NCBI RefSeq assembly: GCF_902459685.1
Contig: NZ_CABPSF010000010.1
Span: 62,001 to 126,000 of the forward strand
Source of the DNA: Pandoraea iniqua
GTDB lineage: Bacteria > Pseudomonadota > Gammaproteobacteria > Burkholderiales > Burkholderiaceae
Reading direction: 5' to 3'
DNA: 64,000 nucleotides
Shown: positions 20,237 through 29,623 of the stretch, piece after piece
Numbering within the stretch: the first letter of the stretch is position 1
Layout: every line of letters begins with the position of its first letter
The notes under the pieces: generated by a model
Database searches by the model: none
Seen by the model: the letters and a program-made list of their open reading frames with translations, nothing else
Told to the model about the DNA's origin: nothing
Translations under genes and position numbers: made by a program

Positions 20237-21622
20237 ATGGCCGCCGACAAACAGGTCGACACGACGGGCTTGCTGGGCTGGATCGATCGTCGCTTCCCGC
20301 TGACACAGCTTTGGAAAGATCACGCTTCCGAGTACTACGCCCCTAAAAACTTTAACTTCTGGTATTTCTTCGGATCGCTGGCGATGTTGGTGCTGGTGAT
20401 TCAGATCGTCACCGGCATTTTTTTGGTGATGAACTACAAGCCGGACGCCAACCTTGCGTTTGCGTCGGTCGAATACATCATGCGCGAGGTGCCGTGGGGA
20501 TGGCTCATCCGCTACATGCACTCCACGGGCGCGTCGATGTTCTTCGTGGTGGTGTATCTGCATATGTTCCGCGGGCTGTTGTACGGTTCGTACCGCAAGC
20601 CGCGTGAGCTGGTGTGGGTGTTCGGGTGTCTGATCTTCCTGTGCCTGATGGCCGAGGCGTTCTTCGGGTATCTGCTGCCGTGGGGCCAGATGTCGTACTG
20701 GGGCGCACAGGTGATCGTGAACCTCTTCTCGGCAATTCCGTTCATCGGCCCGGATCTGTCGCTGTGGATTCGCGGCGACTACGTGGTGTCGGACGCAACG
20801 CTCAACCGCTTCTTCGCCTTCCACGTGATCGCGATTCCGCTGGTGCTGATCGGGCTGATCGTGGCGCACATCATTGCGTTGCACGAAGTGGGTTCGAACA
20901 ACCCCGACGGCATCGAGATCAAGGACAAGAAGGACGCCAACGGCCGCCCGCTCGACGGCATTCCGTTCCATCCGTACTACACCGTGCACGACATCATGGG
21001 TGTGGGCGTGTTCCTGATGGTGTTCTCGGCGATCGTGTTCTTTGCGCCGACGATGGGCGGGTACTTCCTCGAAGCGAACAACTTCATCCCGTCCGACTCG
21101 CTCAAGACGCCGCCGCACATCGCACCGGTCTGGTACTTCACGCCGTTCTACTCGATGCTGCGGGCCACGACCGATGACTTCAAGCACGTGCTGATGGCGT
21201 TGACGGTGATCGTCGCGGCCGTGTGGTGGATCAAGGGTCGCGCAGCGGCAACCACCAAGGTGGCGGGTTCCGGTGGCGTGGTGTTGCTGTTGCTGGCGAT
21301 GTTCCTGATCGAAGCCAAGTTCTGGGGCGTGGTGGTGATGGGCGGCGCGGTGGTGACGCTGTTCTTCCTGCCGTGGCTGGACCAGAGCCCGGTGAAGTCG
21401 ATCCGGTACCGTCCGGGATTTCATAAGGTGTTGTTGGGTATCCTCGTCGTCATCTTTGCTGTGCTGGGTTACCTGGGTATCCAGGAGCCGACGCCCGTGA
21501 AGACTGCGGTCTCGCAAATCGGCGCGCTGTATTACTTCGGATTCTTCTGGCTGATGCCGATCTGGAGCAAACGCGGCACGTTCAAGCCGGTGCCCGAGCG
21601 CGTCACCTTCGCGGCGCATTGA
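20237..21622 (+). CDS. petB: Cytochrome b of the bc1 complex
   Basis: A 461-residue membrane protein with the two-heme b core: paired His residues in helices B and D (YMHSTGASMFF with YLHMFRGLLYGSYR, and FHVIAIPLVLIGLIVAHIIALHEVGSNNPDG). The Qo loop reads PVWY instead of the commoner PEWY, a variant known in beta- and gammaproteobacteria. C-terminal helices 5-8 are present, so this is a full-length fused cytochrome b. It starts 2 bp after petA. Confidence 0.97.
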   Translation: MAADKQVDTTGLLGWIDRRFPLTQLWKDHASEYYAPKNFNFWYFFGSLAMLVLVIQIVTGIFLVMNYKPDANLAFASVEYIMREVPWGWLIRYMHSTGASMFFVVVYLHMFRGLLYGSYRKPRELVWVFGCLIFLCLMAEAFFGYLLPWGQMSYWGAQVIVNLFSAIPFIGPDLSLWIRGDYVVSDATLNRFFAFHVIAIPLVLIGLIVAHIIALHEVGSNNPDGIEIKDKKDANGRPLDGIPFHPYYTVHDIMGVGVFLMVFSAIVFFAPTMGGYFLEANNFIPSDSLKTPPHIAPVWYFTPFYSMLRATTDDFKHVLMALTVIVAAVWWIKGRAAATTKVAGSGGVVLLLLAMFLIEAKFWGVVVMGGAVVTLFFLPWLDQSPVKSIRYRPGFHKVLLGILVVIFAVLGYLGIQEPTPVKTAVSQIGALYYFGFFWLMPIWSKRGTFKPVPERVTFAAH

Positions 21623-21651
21623 GCGCACTCAAGTCGACTAGGGATATCAAG

Positions 21652-22371
21652 ATGAAAAAACTGTTGCTCATCCTGGCGCTCCTCAGCGGTTTTGTGGCGC
21701 CGGCCATGGCGGAAGAGGGCGGGCCGCTCGACACGGCGCCCAACCGCGTGGACGATCTGGCGTCGCTGCAACGCGGGGCCAAGCTTTTCGTGAATTACTG
21801 TCTGAATTGCCACTCGGCGGCATCGATGCGGTATTCGCGTCTCAAGGATCTTGGGTTATCGGAAGCGGAGATCAAGAACAATCTGCTTTTCACGACCGAC
21901 AAGATTGGCGAGACGATGACCGTGGCGATGCGTGCGGCGGATGCGAAGGACTGGTTCGGTTCGGCGCCGCCGGATTTGTCGGTGGAGGCGCGTGCGCGGG
22001 GGACGGACTGGTTGTATACGTACCTGCGCACGTTCTATCGTGACGATGCGCGCCCGACGGGCTGGAACAACGTGGCGTTCCCGAATGTGGGCATGCCGAA
22101 CCCGTTCTGGCAGTTGCAGGGACAGCGTGGATTGAAGCATGTGGAGGGCGCGGAGCATGGCCCGGCACAGTTCGTGCAGATCACTCAAGGATTGATGAAA
22201 CCGGTGGAATTCGATTCTGCCATGGCTGATCTGGTATCTTATCTGGATTGGATGTCGGAGCCGGCGCAGCGTACGCGTAGGCAGCTTGGCGTCTGGGTTT
22301 TGTTGTTCTTGGGACTCTTTACGGTGCTTGCCTGGCGCCTGAATGCGGCCTATTGGAAGGACGTGAAGTAA
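21652..22371 (+). CDS. petC: Cytochrome c1 of the bc1 complex
   Basis: A 239-residue precursor with a Sec signal (MKKLLLILALLSGFVAPAMA), a heme c site CLNCHS near residue 50, the axial-Met region PNVGMPNPFWQLQGQRG and a C-terminal membrane anchor (LGVWVLLFLGLFTVLAWRL). It passes electrons from the Rieske protein to soluble cytochromes. The ATG at 21652 begins the signal peptide and is preceded by a GATATCAAG leader. Confidence 0.96.
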   Translation: MKKLLLILALLSGFVAPAMAEEGGPLDTAPNRVDDLASLQRGAKLFVNYCLNCHSAASMRYSRLKDLGLSEAEIKNNLLFTTDKIGETMTVAMRAADAKDWFGSAPPDLSVEARARGTDWLYTYLRTFYRDDARPTGWNNVAFPNVGMPNPFWQLQGQRGLKHVEGAEHGPAQFVQITQGLMKPVEFDSAMADLVSYLDWMSEPAQRTRRQLGVWVLLFLGLFTVLAWRLNAAYWKDVK

Positions 22372-22385
22372 AATAACGTCTGTAC

Positions 22386-22440
22386 GACGGGGCCAGGGTC
22401 AGGGAAGCGTCGGTTTCCCACCCCGGCCCCGTTGGTTTTT
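22386..22440 (+). terminator. Terminator after petABC
   Basis: ACGGGGCC at the left arm pairs with GGCCCCGT at the right arm, followed by TGGTTTTT. It separates petC from sspA. Confidence 0.85.
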
Positions 22441-22454
22441 AAGGAAGACGCGCT

Positions 22455-23066
22455 ATGATGGTTTTGTACTCGGGCACGACCTGCCCCTTCTCCCAGCGTT
22501 GCCGGCTGGTTCTGTTCGAAAAAGGCATGGATTTTGAGATCCGTGACGTCGACCTGTTCAACAAGCCGGAAGACATTGCGGTGATGAACCCGTACGGTCA
22601 GGTGCCGATTCTTGTTGAACGCGACCTGATTCTGTACGAATCGAACATCATCAATGAGTACATTGACGAGCGTTTCCCGCATCCGCAGTTGATGCCGGCG
22701 GACCCGGTGCAGCGTGCGCGTGCGCGCCTGTTCCTGTTCAACTTCGAGAAAGAGTTGTTCGTGCATGTGAGCACGCTTGAGAACGACAAGGGCCGTGCGG
22801 CCGAGAAGGCCCATCAGGCCGCTCGCCAATCGATTCGTGATCGTCTGACGCAGCTTGCACCGATCTTCTTGAAGAACAAGTACATGCTGGGCGAAGAATT
22901 CTCGATGCTCGACGTGGCGATTGCGCCGCTGCTGTGGCGTCTGGACCACTACGGCATTGAGTTGTCGAAGAATGCTGCCCCGTTGATGAAGTATGCCGAG
23001 CGTATTTTCAGCCGTCCGGCGTACATTGAAGCGCTGACGCCGTCCGAAAAGGTCATGCGTCGTTAA
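22455..23066 (+). CDS. sspA: Stringent starvation protein A
   Basis: A 203-residue GST-fold protein without a catalytic thiol role. The N-terminal thioredoxin-like part (LYSGTTCPFSQRCRLVLFEKGMDFEIRDVDLFNKPED) and the all-helical C-terminal domain are complete. SspA binds RNA polymerase and modulates transcription under starvation and acid stress. It follows the bc1 operon and precedes sspB, an arrangement widespread in beta- and gammaproteobacteria. Confidence 0.95.
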   Translation: MMVLYSGTTCPFSQRCRLVLFEKGMDFEIRDVDLFNKPEDIAVMNPYGQVPILVERDLILYESNIINEYIDERFPHPQLMPADPVQRARARLFLFNFEKELFVHVSTLENDKGRAAEKAHQAARQSIRDRLTQLAPIFLKNKYMLGEEFSMLDVAIAPLLWRLDHYGIELSKNAAPLMKYAERIFSRPAYIEALTPSEKVMRR

Positions 23067-23164
23067 TACGGCGTTATTACGTCGCGAATGCGTCGATACC
23101 CCGCTGGCGCGGGCCGGCCTGTCGAAGTTGGCGGGCTGGCTGGCCAAGGGGGACGAAATGTCTT

Positions 23165-23626
23165 ATGCCTCCTGAAACGTCTACCAAGCCCTATTTACTG
23201 CGCGCGCTGTACGAGTGGTGTACCGATAACGGGTACACGCCGTATCTGGCCGTGCATGTCGATGCCAAGACACGAGTTCCGCGCGAGTTTGTGAAAGATG
23301 GCGAGATCGTGCTGAACATCAGCTTCGATGCCACGAGCGGGCTCCAGATGGGCAACGACTGGATTGAATTCAGCGCCCGCTTCGGCGGCATCTCGCAGAA
23401 GGTTGAGGTGCAGGTCCCGAACGTGCTGGCGATTTATGCCCGCGAGAATGGTCAGGGAATGGCCTTCCCGGTCGACAAGCAGGCACAGGCGGATGCGGGA
23501 CCGGAGTTGGAGTCGGTACCGTCGTCGCCGGAGTCTGACGAAGACGATCCGGAACCGCCGCGTCCGGGCGGTAACGGCGCGGCTGGCAGCAATGCCCCGC
23601 GTGGACACCTGAAGGTCGTGAAGTAA
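23165..23626 (+). CDS. sspB: ClpXP protease specificity-enhancing factor SspB
   Basis: A 153-residue adaptor that delivers ssrA-tagged proteins to ClpXP. The substrate-binding SspB fold (PYLLRALYEWCTDNGYTPYLAVHVD, then EIVLNISFDATSGLQMGNDWIEFSARFGG) occupies residues 1-105; a long acidic, Pro-rich linker leads to the C-terminal ClpX-binding peptide RGHLKVVK. About 98 bp separate it from sspA. Confidence 0.95.
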   Translation: MPPETSTKPYLLRALYEWCTDNGYTPYLAVHVDAKTRVPREFVKDGEIVLNISFDATSGLQMGNDWIEFSARFGGISQKVEVQVPNVLAIYARENGQGMAFPVDKQAQADAGPELESVPSSPESDEDDPEPPRPGGNGAAGSNAPRGHLKVVK

Positions 23627-23751
23627 TTCGCAGCGTCGTGTGCGGATGGGGGCGGCTCCTTGAGCGGTTCCCCAAACGGGCGCAGTTGTGAGGAATTTTG
23701 CACTGACAGGTAGTCGCAATAGCCAATGAATCGGTTACAATGTGCGACTTC

Positions 23752-23827
<76 letters not shown>

Positions 23828-23834
23828 AACAAGC

Positions 23835-23868
23835 AAGGCCCACATGTTCGCATGTGGGCCTTTTGCTT
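23835..23868 (+). terminator. Terminator after tRNA-Thr
   Basis: AAGGCCCACATG pairs with CATGTGGGCCTT around a TTCG loop, then TTGCTTTT. Confidence 0.92.
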
Positions 23869-24378
23869 TTGCGGTCATCGAAAATTGGTTCGTCAACATC
23901 GCGTGGCTTAAACCGCGATTAATCGATCGCTGGGTGCGCTTCGCCGATCTCCATTCCCTACATCGATCCTGCATCTCTCATTCGCATCGAATGATGATGA
24001 GGCATCGTTCGAAATATTTTCACCGCCATTTAATTCCGAACGACATTCGAAATTGTTGTGATGAATAACTGTTCGGACTACAGAGCGACCCATATGCCAA
24101 CCCGCCAGTTTTGAGAGGGAGGGCCCTGTAGGCATCGTCCTACATGCCCGCGATCATCTCAATGCCCTGATGATTCAGATCGAATATCGGCCGCTACTTT
24201 TACCTCAGAGTATTGGAATTAAAGCCTTCCAATCACTGGAATATTAAGGGAATCGTTCAAAGCGAAAAACAAATTCGGACTACATCCGAGTGTTTGTATA
24301 TGAATGAAATGACGTATCGGTAAGGGAATGAAATTTGGTAGACTTTTTTCTCCAAACTACGTTGGAGGCCGAACCGAT
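23869..24378 (+). promoter_or_regulatory. AT-rich leader region of the autotransporter gene
   Basis: About 510 bp with no gene and clearly lower GC than the surroundings. Two inverted repeats stand out: TGTAGG-CATCGT-CCTACA at 24127-24144, a palindrome of the type bound by LuxR/NarL-class response regulators, and ATTGGAA-N9-TTCCAAT at 24212-24234 with a further TGGAAT nearby. They probably control the large downstream gene. No convincing -35/-10 pair was identified. Confidence 0.5.
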
Positions 24379-27300
24379 ATGTCGTATCGCATTGACCGCA
24401 CCGAACGTAAAGATTCCCCCACTGCTATCGCACGCGCGGTCCGAATGCGGATGAGTGTGGCACCCGGCAAATCCCTCTCGCATCAATCCTCTCCTTCCGC
24501 ATGGCTCGCATCCCCCGCGTCCCCAGTACGCACCGCAATGGCGGCCGCGCTCAGCGCCGCTGCGCTGGTCACCTTCCCGATGTCGCAAGCGTTTGCCGCC
24601 GGCGGCACCGGTGGTTGCACCGCTGCGCCGGGTGTCACTTGCGCAGGCGGTAGCGCCGGAGCACCCAACGGTGGCGCCGGCACTGACGCCAGCAATACCA
24701 ACGGCACCGGCGGCAACGGCGGCGGCGGCGGCAGTGTGGATGGCACGGGCGCCGCAGGCAGTGGCGGCAATGGCGGCGCGGGTGGCACCGGTGGTGGCGG
24801 TGGTGGCAATGGTGACGCAGGTCAGGCGGGCTCCGGCGTACCCGGGCTTTCGGGTGGCACCGGCGGTACCGGTGGCACCGGCGGAGCGACAAACGTCACC
24901 GGCGCACTCGGCAATGGCGCTGGCGGCGGTGGTGGCGGCGCGGGCGGGGTCGGTATCGAGCTCCCCGGCGGACAAACCAACAGCGGCGCGATCGCGGGCG
25001 GACGCGGCGGTAACGGCGGCGGCGGTGGCGGCACCGACAGCACGGGTACCGGTGGCGGCGGCAATGGCGGCGGCGGCGGTGCAGGCGGCGTCGGGGTGCA
25101 ACTCACCACCAGCCAACAGTCCACCAACACCGGCACGGTGGTCGGCGGTCAGGGCGGTAACGGCGGTGGCGGCGGCAGCTTTGGCAACACGACCTCTGCA
25201 GGCACCGGCAACGGCACCAATTTCATTGCAGGTAACGGCGGCGCAGGCGGCTCAGGGGGCGATGCCGTCGTTTCGGCACAAGGCGGCACGTTCGTGAACG
25301 GTACCTCAGGCGTTGTCACTGGCGGTGCCGGTGGCAACGGTGGCGGCAGCGGATCCGTCAGTGCCAGCGGCGCAGTCGTCCCCTACGGCGGACGGGGTGG
25401 CGACGCGGGCGTGGGCGGCAATGGGGCAACCCTTTCCGGCGGCAGTACCGTAACCAACAGCGGCATGATTACCGGCGGCAACGGTGGCAACGGGGAAAAC
25501 GGCGGCTCCGCACTCGCTGCGGGTGCACTAGCGGTTTCCGGCAACGGCGGGCTCGGTGGCGCGGGCGGCGTCGGCGTGCTCATCGACGGTAGCGGCAGAC
25601 TCAACAACCAGACGACCGGCACGATTGTCGGCGGTAACGGCGGCACGGGCGGCGGCGGGAGCGCACAAAGCGCGACCTTCGTCGGTGGTACCGGCACCGG
25701 CACCGTTACCGGTGGTGTCGGCGCCGACGGCGGGCAGGGCGGCGACGGTGTCCGGCTCAACGGCGGCGGCGTCGTGACGAACGCCGGCACCATTCTCGGT
25801 GGCGTGGGCAATCGCGGCGGCGGCGCTGGCAACAGTACCGGGACCGGTGTGGGCGGTGAGGCGGCGGCCGGCGGCAACGGGGTCAGCCTCGTGGGCGCCG
25901 GAACGGTCACCAACGCGTCGACCGGTGTCATCAAGGGCGGTCAAGGCGGTGACGACAGTGCGGGCGGTGGCGGCGGCGGTGGCGTGGGCGGCGACGGCAT
26001 TTCCCTCAGCGGCAATGGAACTGTCGGCAATTCCGGTGTCGTCACCGGTGGCGACGGCGGCAATGGCGGGAACGGCGCCAACACGACCGGTGGCCATGGC
26101 GACGTGGGCGGTGCGGGGGTGCGCGTCGCCGGGACCGGGACGGTGACCAACGCCAGCACCGGCAAGATTACCGGTGGCGATGGCGGTACCGGCGGCGGCG
26201 GCGGAAACGCCACGTCGGCGGGCGGCGCAGGCGGTGGCGGCGGTGCCGGGGTGGTGGTTACCGCCGGCGGCTCCATGAATAACGCCGGCACGATTACCGG
26301 CGGTATCGGCAACCGGGGCGGTGGCGGCGGCGCCAATAGTGTCGGCGGTGCGGGCGGCGCAGGCGGCGCAGGGGTCTTGGTGACCAACAACGGCGGCACC
26401 ATCACGAACACGGGCTCGATCAGCGGCGGCGCCGGTGGGGCAGGCGGAACCGGCGGTACGGCGGGTGCAGCAGGCGCAGGCGGTATCGGTATTCAGGGCC
26501 AGAACGTCGCTGTGATCAATAGCGGCGCTATCGCGGGCGGCACCGGCGCAGATGGCACCGTCGCCGACGCGATCCAATTCAATGCCGGCACCAATTCGCT
26601 CGAACTGCGCGCCGGATCTGCCATCACCGGCACCGTCGATGCGAATGTCGGTACCAACACCTTCATCCTTGGCGGGACGGCCAACAGCAGTTTCAATACG
26701 TCGTTGATCGGTCCGACAGCCCAATATCAAGGTTTTTCGGCCTTCCACAAGACGGGCACCAGTGTCTGGACACTCACCGGCAGTACCACCGCACTCACGC
26801 CGTGGACGCTCTACGCCGGGACACTGGTCGTCAGCCAAGACAGCAGCCTAGGTGCCCCCGGCGGCGCGCTCACGTTCAACGGCGGTACGTTGCAACTCGG
26901 GGCCAGTTTCAATCTCGCTGCCGGCCGCGCCGTCGCACTCGATACCGCGGGCGGCACGATCGATACCAACGGGTTCAACTCGACGATCACGCAGGGTATC
27001 ACCGGCACTGGCGCACTGACCAAGATCGGCGCCGGGTCGCTCGTGCTCAACGGCAACAGCACCTACACGGGCGCAACAAACATCAACGCCGGGGTGCTGG
27101 CCGTGGGCGATCCCGCGTCCTCGGGGGCAGCGCTGTCCGGTGGCGGCGCTGTTACGGTGGCCAGTGGCGCAACGCTGGGCGGCTACGGCAGCGTCACCGG
27201 TGCCGTGCAGAACACGGGCACCGTCGCGGTCGCCAACGCCACGCCGGGCTTCGCCTCCGGTGCCACGGGCAACCTGACGGTCAACGGCACGTTCACCAAC

Positions 27301-28689
27301 GCCGCACTGCTTCAGTTGGCAGGCCCGGGTGTCGGCAACACGTTGACCGTGGCAGGCAACTACGTCGGCCAGCAAGCGACCGCATCGCTTCGCACGCAAC
27401 TGGGCACCGACAATTCGCCGACTGACAAGATCATCATCAATGGCGGAACGGCGACCGGCAGCACCACGCTGAAGATCGCCAACGCGGGTGGCACGGGTGG
27501 GCAAACCACCGGTGACGGTATTCAGGTCGTGCAGACGGTGAACGGGGCGTCAACAGCGGGCTCGGCATTTACTGGCGGCACGGCGAATGCAGGCGCTTAT
27601 ACCTACTACCTGTACCGCGGTGGCATTACCCCCGGTACGCAAGACAACTGGTACCTGCGCTCGACCACGCTCGACCCGACGCGCCCGCCGATCGACCCGA
27701 TCGTGCCCGTCCCGCCCGTCGATCCCGAAACTCCGCTGTATCGAACCGAAGTCCCGGTCTACTCGCAGATTTCGGCGTTGGCGCGCGAGATCGCCGTGCA
27801 GCAGATCGGCACGTTCCACGATCGCATGGGCGGGCAAGACCTGCTCGATGAAAACGGCAAGTGGGGCGGCGGCTGGGGCCGCGTGTGGGGCGATCACATG
27901 TCTCAAGACCACACCGGCACGGTCAATCAGTCGTTCAGTGGCACGATCTTCGGGTTGCAAGTCGGGCAGGACGTCTATTCGAACACGACCGATAGCGGCT
28001 ACCGCGATCACGCCGGTCTCTTCTTCGGTTTCGCCCGAGGCAGTGGCGACGTGAAGGGTTTCGCATTGGCCACGCAGGATCTGGCCGCCGGCAGCCTCGC
28101 CATCAACTCGTACAGCCTTGGCGCCTACTGGACACGTATCGCACCGAGCGGTTGGTATGTCGATACCGTGTTGATGGGCTCGACCATGTCGGTGAATCCG
28201 TCGTCGCTGCAAGGCAATACCGCTACGACGCGGGCGAATGCGTTCACGGCGTCGCTGGAAGGCGGGGTGCCGTTGCCGCTGCCGTACGGCTTGTCGCTTG
28301 AACCGCAAGCCCAGTTGATCTATCAGTACACGCACATCAACGATCTGACCGACCCCGCAGCAACGGTGTCGTTCAAGAGCGCGAACGAACTGATCGGGCG
28401 GCTCGGTTTGCGACTTCAGACGCAGTTTCAGGCGAACGGCATCAACTGGAAGCCGTATTTGCGTCTGGACGTGTTGCGCTACTTCGGCGGCACCGACACT
28501 GTGAACTTCTCCGACACCACCAAGATCGATTCGTCGGTCGGATCGACGCAAGGGCACGTGGGCGCTGGCGTCTACGCGAAGCTGAATCAACGCGTCAGTC
28601 TCTACCTGACGGGCGGTTACTGGTTCAATCTGGGCGGCTCGCACCGGAGCACGGCGGAAGGCAATGCCGGAGTGCGTCTGAGCTGGTAA
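24379..28689 (+). CDS. Type V autotransporter with glycine-rich PGRS-like passenger
   Basis: A 1436-residue protein. A long N-terminus (about 74 residues) ends in a signal peptide core (MAAALSAAALVTFPMSQAFAAGG). Residues about 75-730 are almost pure Gly/Ala/Asn/Thr repeats in which GGNGGGGG runs alternate with a motif like TVTNAGTIxGG, suggesting a beta-helical stack. A passenger-associated transport repeat follows (LTKIGAGSLVLNGNSTYTGATNINAGVL), then the linker typical of AIDA-type proteins (EVPVYSQISALAREIAVQQIGTFHDRMG), and from about residue 1157 a beta-barrel translocator ending RLSW. The ATG at 24379 is preferred because GGAGG lies 10 nt upstream; an ATG at 24328 is in frame. It is monocistronic with its own terminator. 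Function is not known; adhesion or aggregation is the family's usual role. No protease or lipase motif was seen. Confidence 0.92.
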   Translation: MSYRIDRTERKDSPTAIARAVRMRMSVAPGKSLSHQSSPSAWLASPASPVRTAMAAALSAAALVTFPMSQAFAAGGTGGCTAAPGVTCAGGSAGAPNGGAGTDASNTNGTGGNGGGGGSVDGTGAAGSGGNGGAGGTGGGGGGNGDAGQAGSGVPGLSGGTGGTGGTGGATNVTGALGNGAGGGGGGAGGVGIELPGGQTNSGAIAGGRGGNGGGGGGTDSTGTGGGGNGGGGGAGGVGVQLTTSQQSTNTGTVVGGQGGNGGGGGSFGNTTSAGTGNGTNFIAGNGGAGGSGGDAVVSAQGGTFVNGTSGVVTGGAGGNGGGSGSVSASGAVVPYGGRGGDAGVGGNGATLSGGSTVTNSGMITGGNGGNGENGGSALAAGALAVSGNGGLGGAGGVGVLIDGSGRLNNQTTGTIVGGNGGTGGGGSAQSATFVGGTGTGTVTGGVGADGGQGGDGVRLNGGGVVTNAGTILGGVGNRGGGAGNSTGTGVGGEAAAGGNGVSLVGAGTVTNASTGVIKGGQGGDDSAGGGGGGGVGGDGISLSGNGTVGNSGVVTGGDGGNGGNGANTTGGHGDVGGAGVRVAGTGTVTNASTGKITGGDGGTGGGGGNATSAGGAGGGGGAGVVVTAGGSMNNAGTITGGIGNRGGGGGANSVGGAGGAGGAGVLVTNNGGTITNTGSISGGAGGAGGTGGTAGAAGAGGIGIQGQNVAVINSGAIAGGTGADGTVADAIQFNAGTNSLELRAGSAITGTVDANVGTNTFILGGTANSSFNTSLIGPTAQYQGFSAFHKTGTSVWTLTGSTTALTPWTLYAGTLVVSQDSSLGAPGGALTFNGGTLQLGASFNLAAGRAVALDTAGGTIDTNGFNSTITQGITGTGALTKIGAGSLVLNGNSTYTGATNINAGVLAVGDPASSGAALSGGGAVTVASGATLGGYGSVTGAVQNTGTVAVANATPGFASGATGNLTVNGTFTNAALLQLAGPGVGNTLTVAGNYVGQQATASLRTQLGTDNSPTDKIIINGGTATGSTTLKIANAGGTGGQTTGDGIQVVQTVNGASTAGSAFTGGTANAGAYTYYLYRGGITPGTQDNWYLRSTTLDPTRPPIDPIVPVPPVDPETPLYRTEVPVYSQISALAREIAVQQIGTFHDRMGGQDLLDENGKWGGGWGRVWGDHMSQDHTGTVNQSFSGTIFGLQVGQDVYSNTTDSGYRDHAGLFFGFARGSGDVKGFALATQDLAAGSLAINSYSLGAYWTRIAPSGWYVDTVLMGSTMSVNPSSLQGNTATTRANAFTASLEGGVPLPLPYGLSLEPQAQLIYQYTHINDLTDPAATVSFKSANELIGRLGLRLQTQFQANGINWKPYLRLDVLRYFGGTDTVNFSDTTKIDSSVGSTQGHVGAGVYAKLNQRVSLYLTGGYWFNLGGSHRSTAEGNAGVRLSW

Positions 28690-28703
28690 CGCACGCTGGT
28701 CGA

Positions 28704-28738
28704 AAAAGGGGGAAGCGATCTTCACGCATCCCCCTTTT
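28704..28738 (+). terminator. Terminator after the autotransporter
   Basis: AAAAGGGGGA (28704-28713) pairs with TCCCCCTTTT (28729-28738), followed by GTATTTT. The stem can act on both strands. Confidence 0.88.
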
Positions 28739-28812
28739 GTATTTTCACAGCCGACGGTGGATCGGGGCTGCGGGCGGCACCTTCTCTGAGACCGTACCGC
28801 CCCCGTCAGCCA

Positions 28813-29592
28813 TCACAAAAACTTCGTCGGCCAGATAATAGTCCGCCACATATGCGCGGACGGTGAACCGTCAAAACCAAGTCCTTCCTTCGGCTGCTTG
28901 AAATGCCGCCCGATGATGTCGATAAACGGATCCCAGCTTACCTGCGCGTTCGGGTCGAACGAGTAGATATCGTTCAGCGTGATCAGCCGGCTCGTCATGT
29001 ACCACTTGTGATTGCGGGCGTACTCCCAGTCGGCCTTGACGTAGTCCTCCGGCTCATAATCCCCGCCAAAGTACCGGATATAGGCCTCGGGGTAGTCGTA
29101 ACCCACCGACGCATCGGGGAAGAAGCGCAGCGCCTGATGGTAGCGAATGGCCCAACTGACTTCCTCGTCGACGTAAGGGGCAAGCAACTGCGCCCCCCAG
29201 TACCCGTGATCGGCGCGAATGAAACCCGACACGCTGATGTCATGCAACAAACACGCGAGAATCGTCTTCTCGTCGTGCCCGGCCTTGAGCGCGTGCGTTG
29301 CGCTTTGCAGCAGGTGGTTCGCCGGTGCAAAGCGGTGACGGAAGAAGTCGAGCAACGTGGGCCGCTCCGGCATTGGCTGAAGGCGCGGATCGTCGCCCAT
29401 CAGAAAATGCCGCGGATCGGGCTTGCCGCCGGGCGGCGGCATGATCGGTGCCGTCGGGTCACGATCGCCCGAGGTGAAAATCACCGAGCGAACGATCTTG
29501 CAGTCCAGCTCCTCGATCATCCGATGTTCCAGCGCATCGGCGCGCGCCGACAGACTCATGCCGGTGTGACCCGGCGTATTCGTGGTGGACAT
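28813..29592 (-). CDS. HD-domain protein with a possible diiron ligand set
   Basis: A 259-residue soluble protein, last gene of the seven-gene aromatic operon. The HD signature is CLLHDIS (His117, Asp118). Other potential ligands are His93 or His100 upstream, His129 (RADHGYWG), His152 (IRYHQALRF) and Asp208 (TLNDIYSFD). An H-HD-H-H-D set is what the mixed-valent diiron HD oxygenases PhnZ and myo-inositol oxygenase use, while plain HD phosphohydrolases need only H-HD-D; the assignment to oxygenase is inference. The start MSTTNTPGHTG at 29592 has AGGAGA upstream. It follows the aldehyde dehydrogenase gene after 31 bp. The substrate is unknown. Confidence 0.75.
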   Translation of the reverse strand: MSTTNTPGHTGMSLSARADALEHRMIEELDCKIVRSVIFTSGDRDPTAPIMPPPGGKPDPRHFLMGDDPRLQPMPERPTLLDFFRHRFAPANHLLQSATHALKAGHDEKTILACLLHDISVSGFIRADHGYWGAQLLAPYVDEEVSWAIRYHQALRFFPDASVGYDYPEAYIRYFGGDYEPEDYVKADWEYARNHKWYMTSRLITLNDIYSFDPNAQVSWDPFIDIIGRHFKQPKEGLGFDGSPSAHMWRTIIWPTKFL

Positions 29593-29623
29593 GTCGTCTC
29601 TCCTGAACGATTCGTTGGCGCAC

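Noticed and set aside
21100-21150. PVWY instead of PEWY in cytochrome b as a possible functional novelty
   Set aside because: This variant is already known for beta- and gammaproteobacterial cytochrome b, so it is lineage-typical.
24483-26838. Long minus-strand frames rich in proline or alanine under the autotransporter
   Set aside because: They are the complement of glycine-rich GGC/GGT repeats, with no start signal, family or codon pattern of their own.
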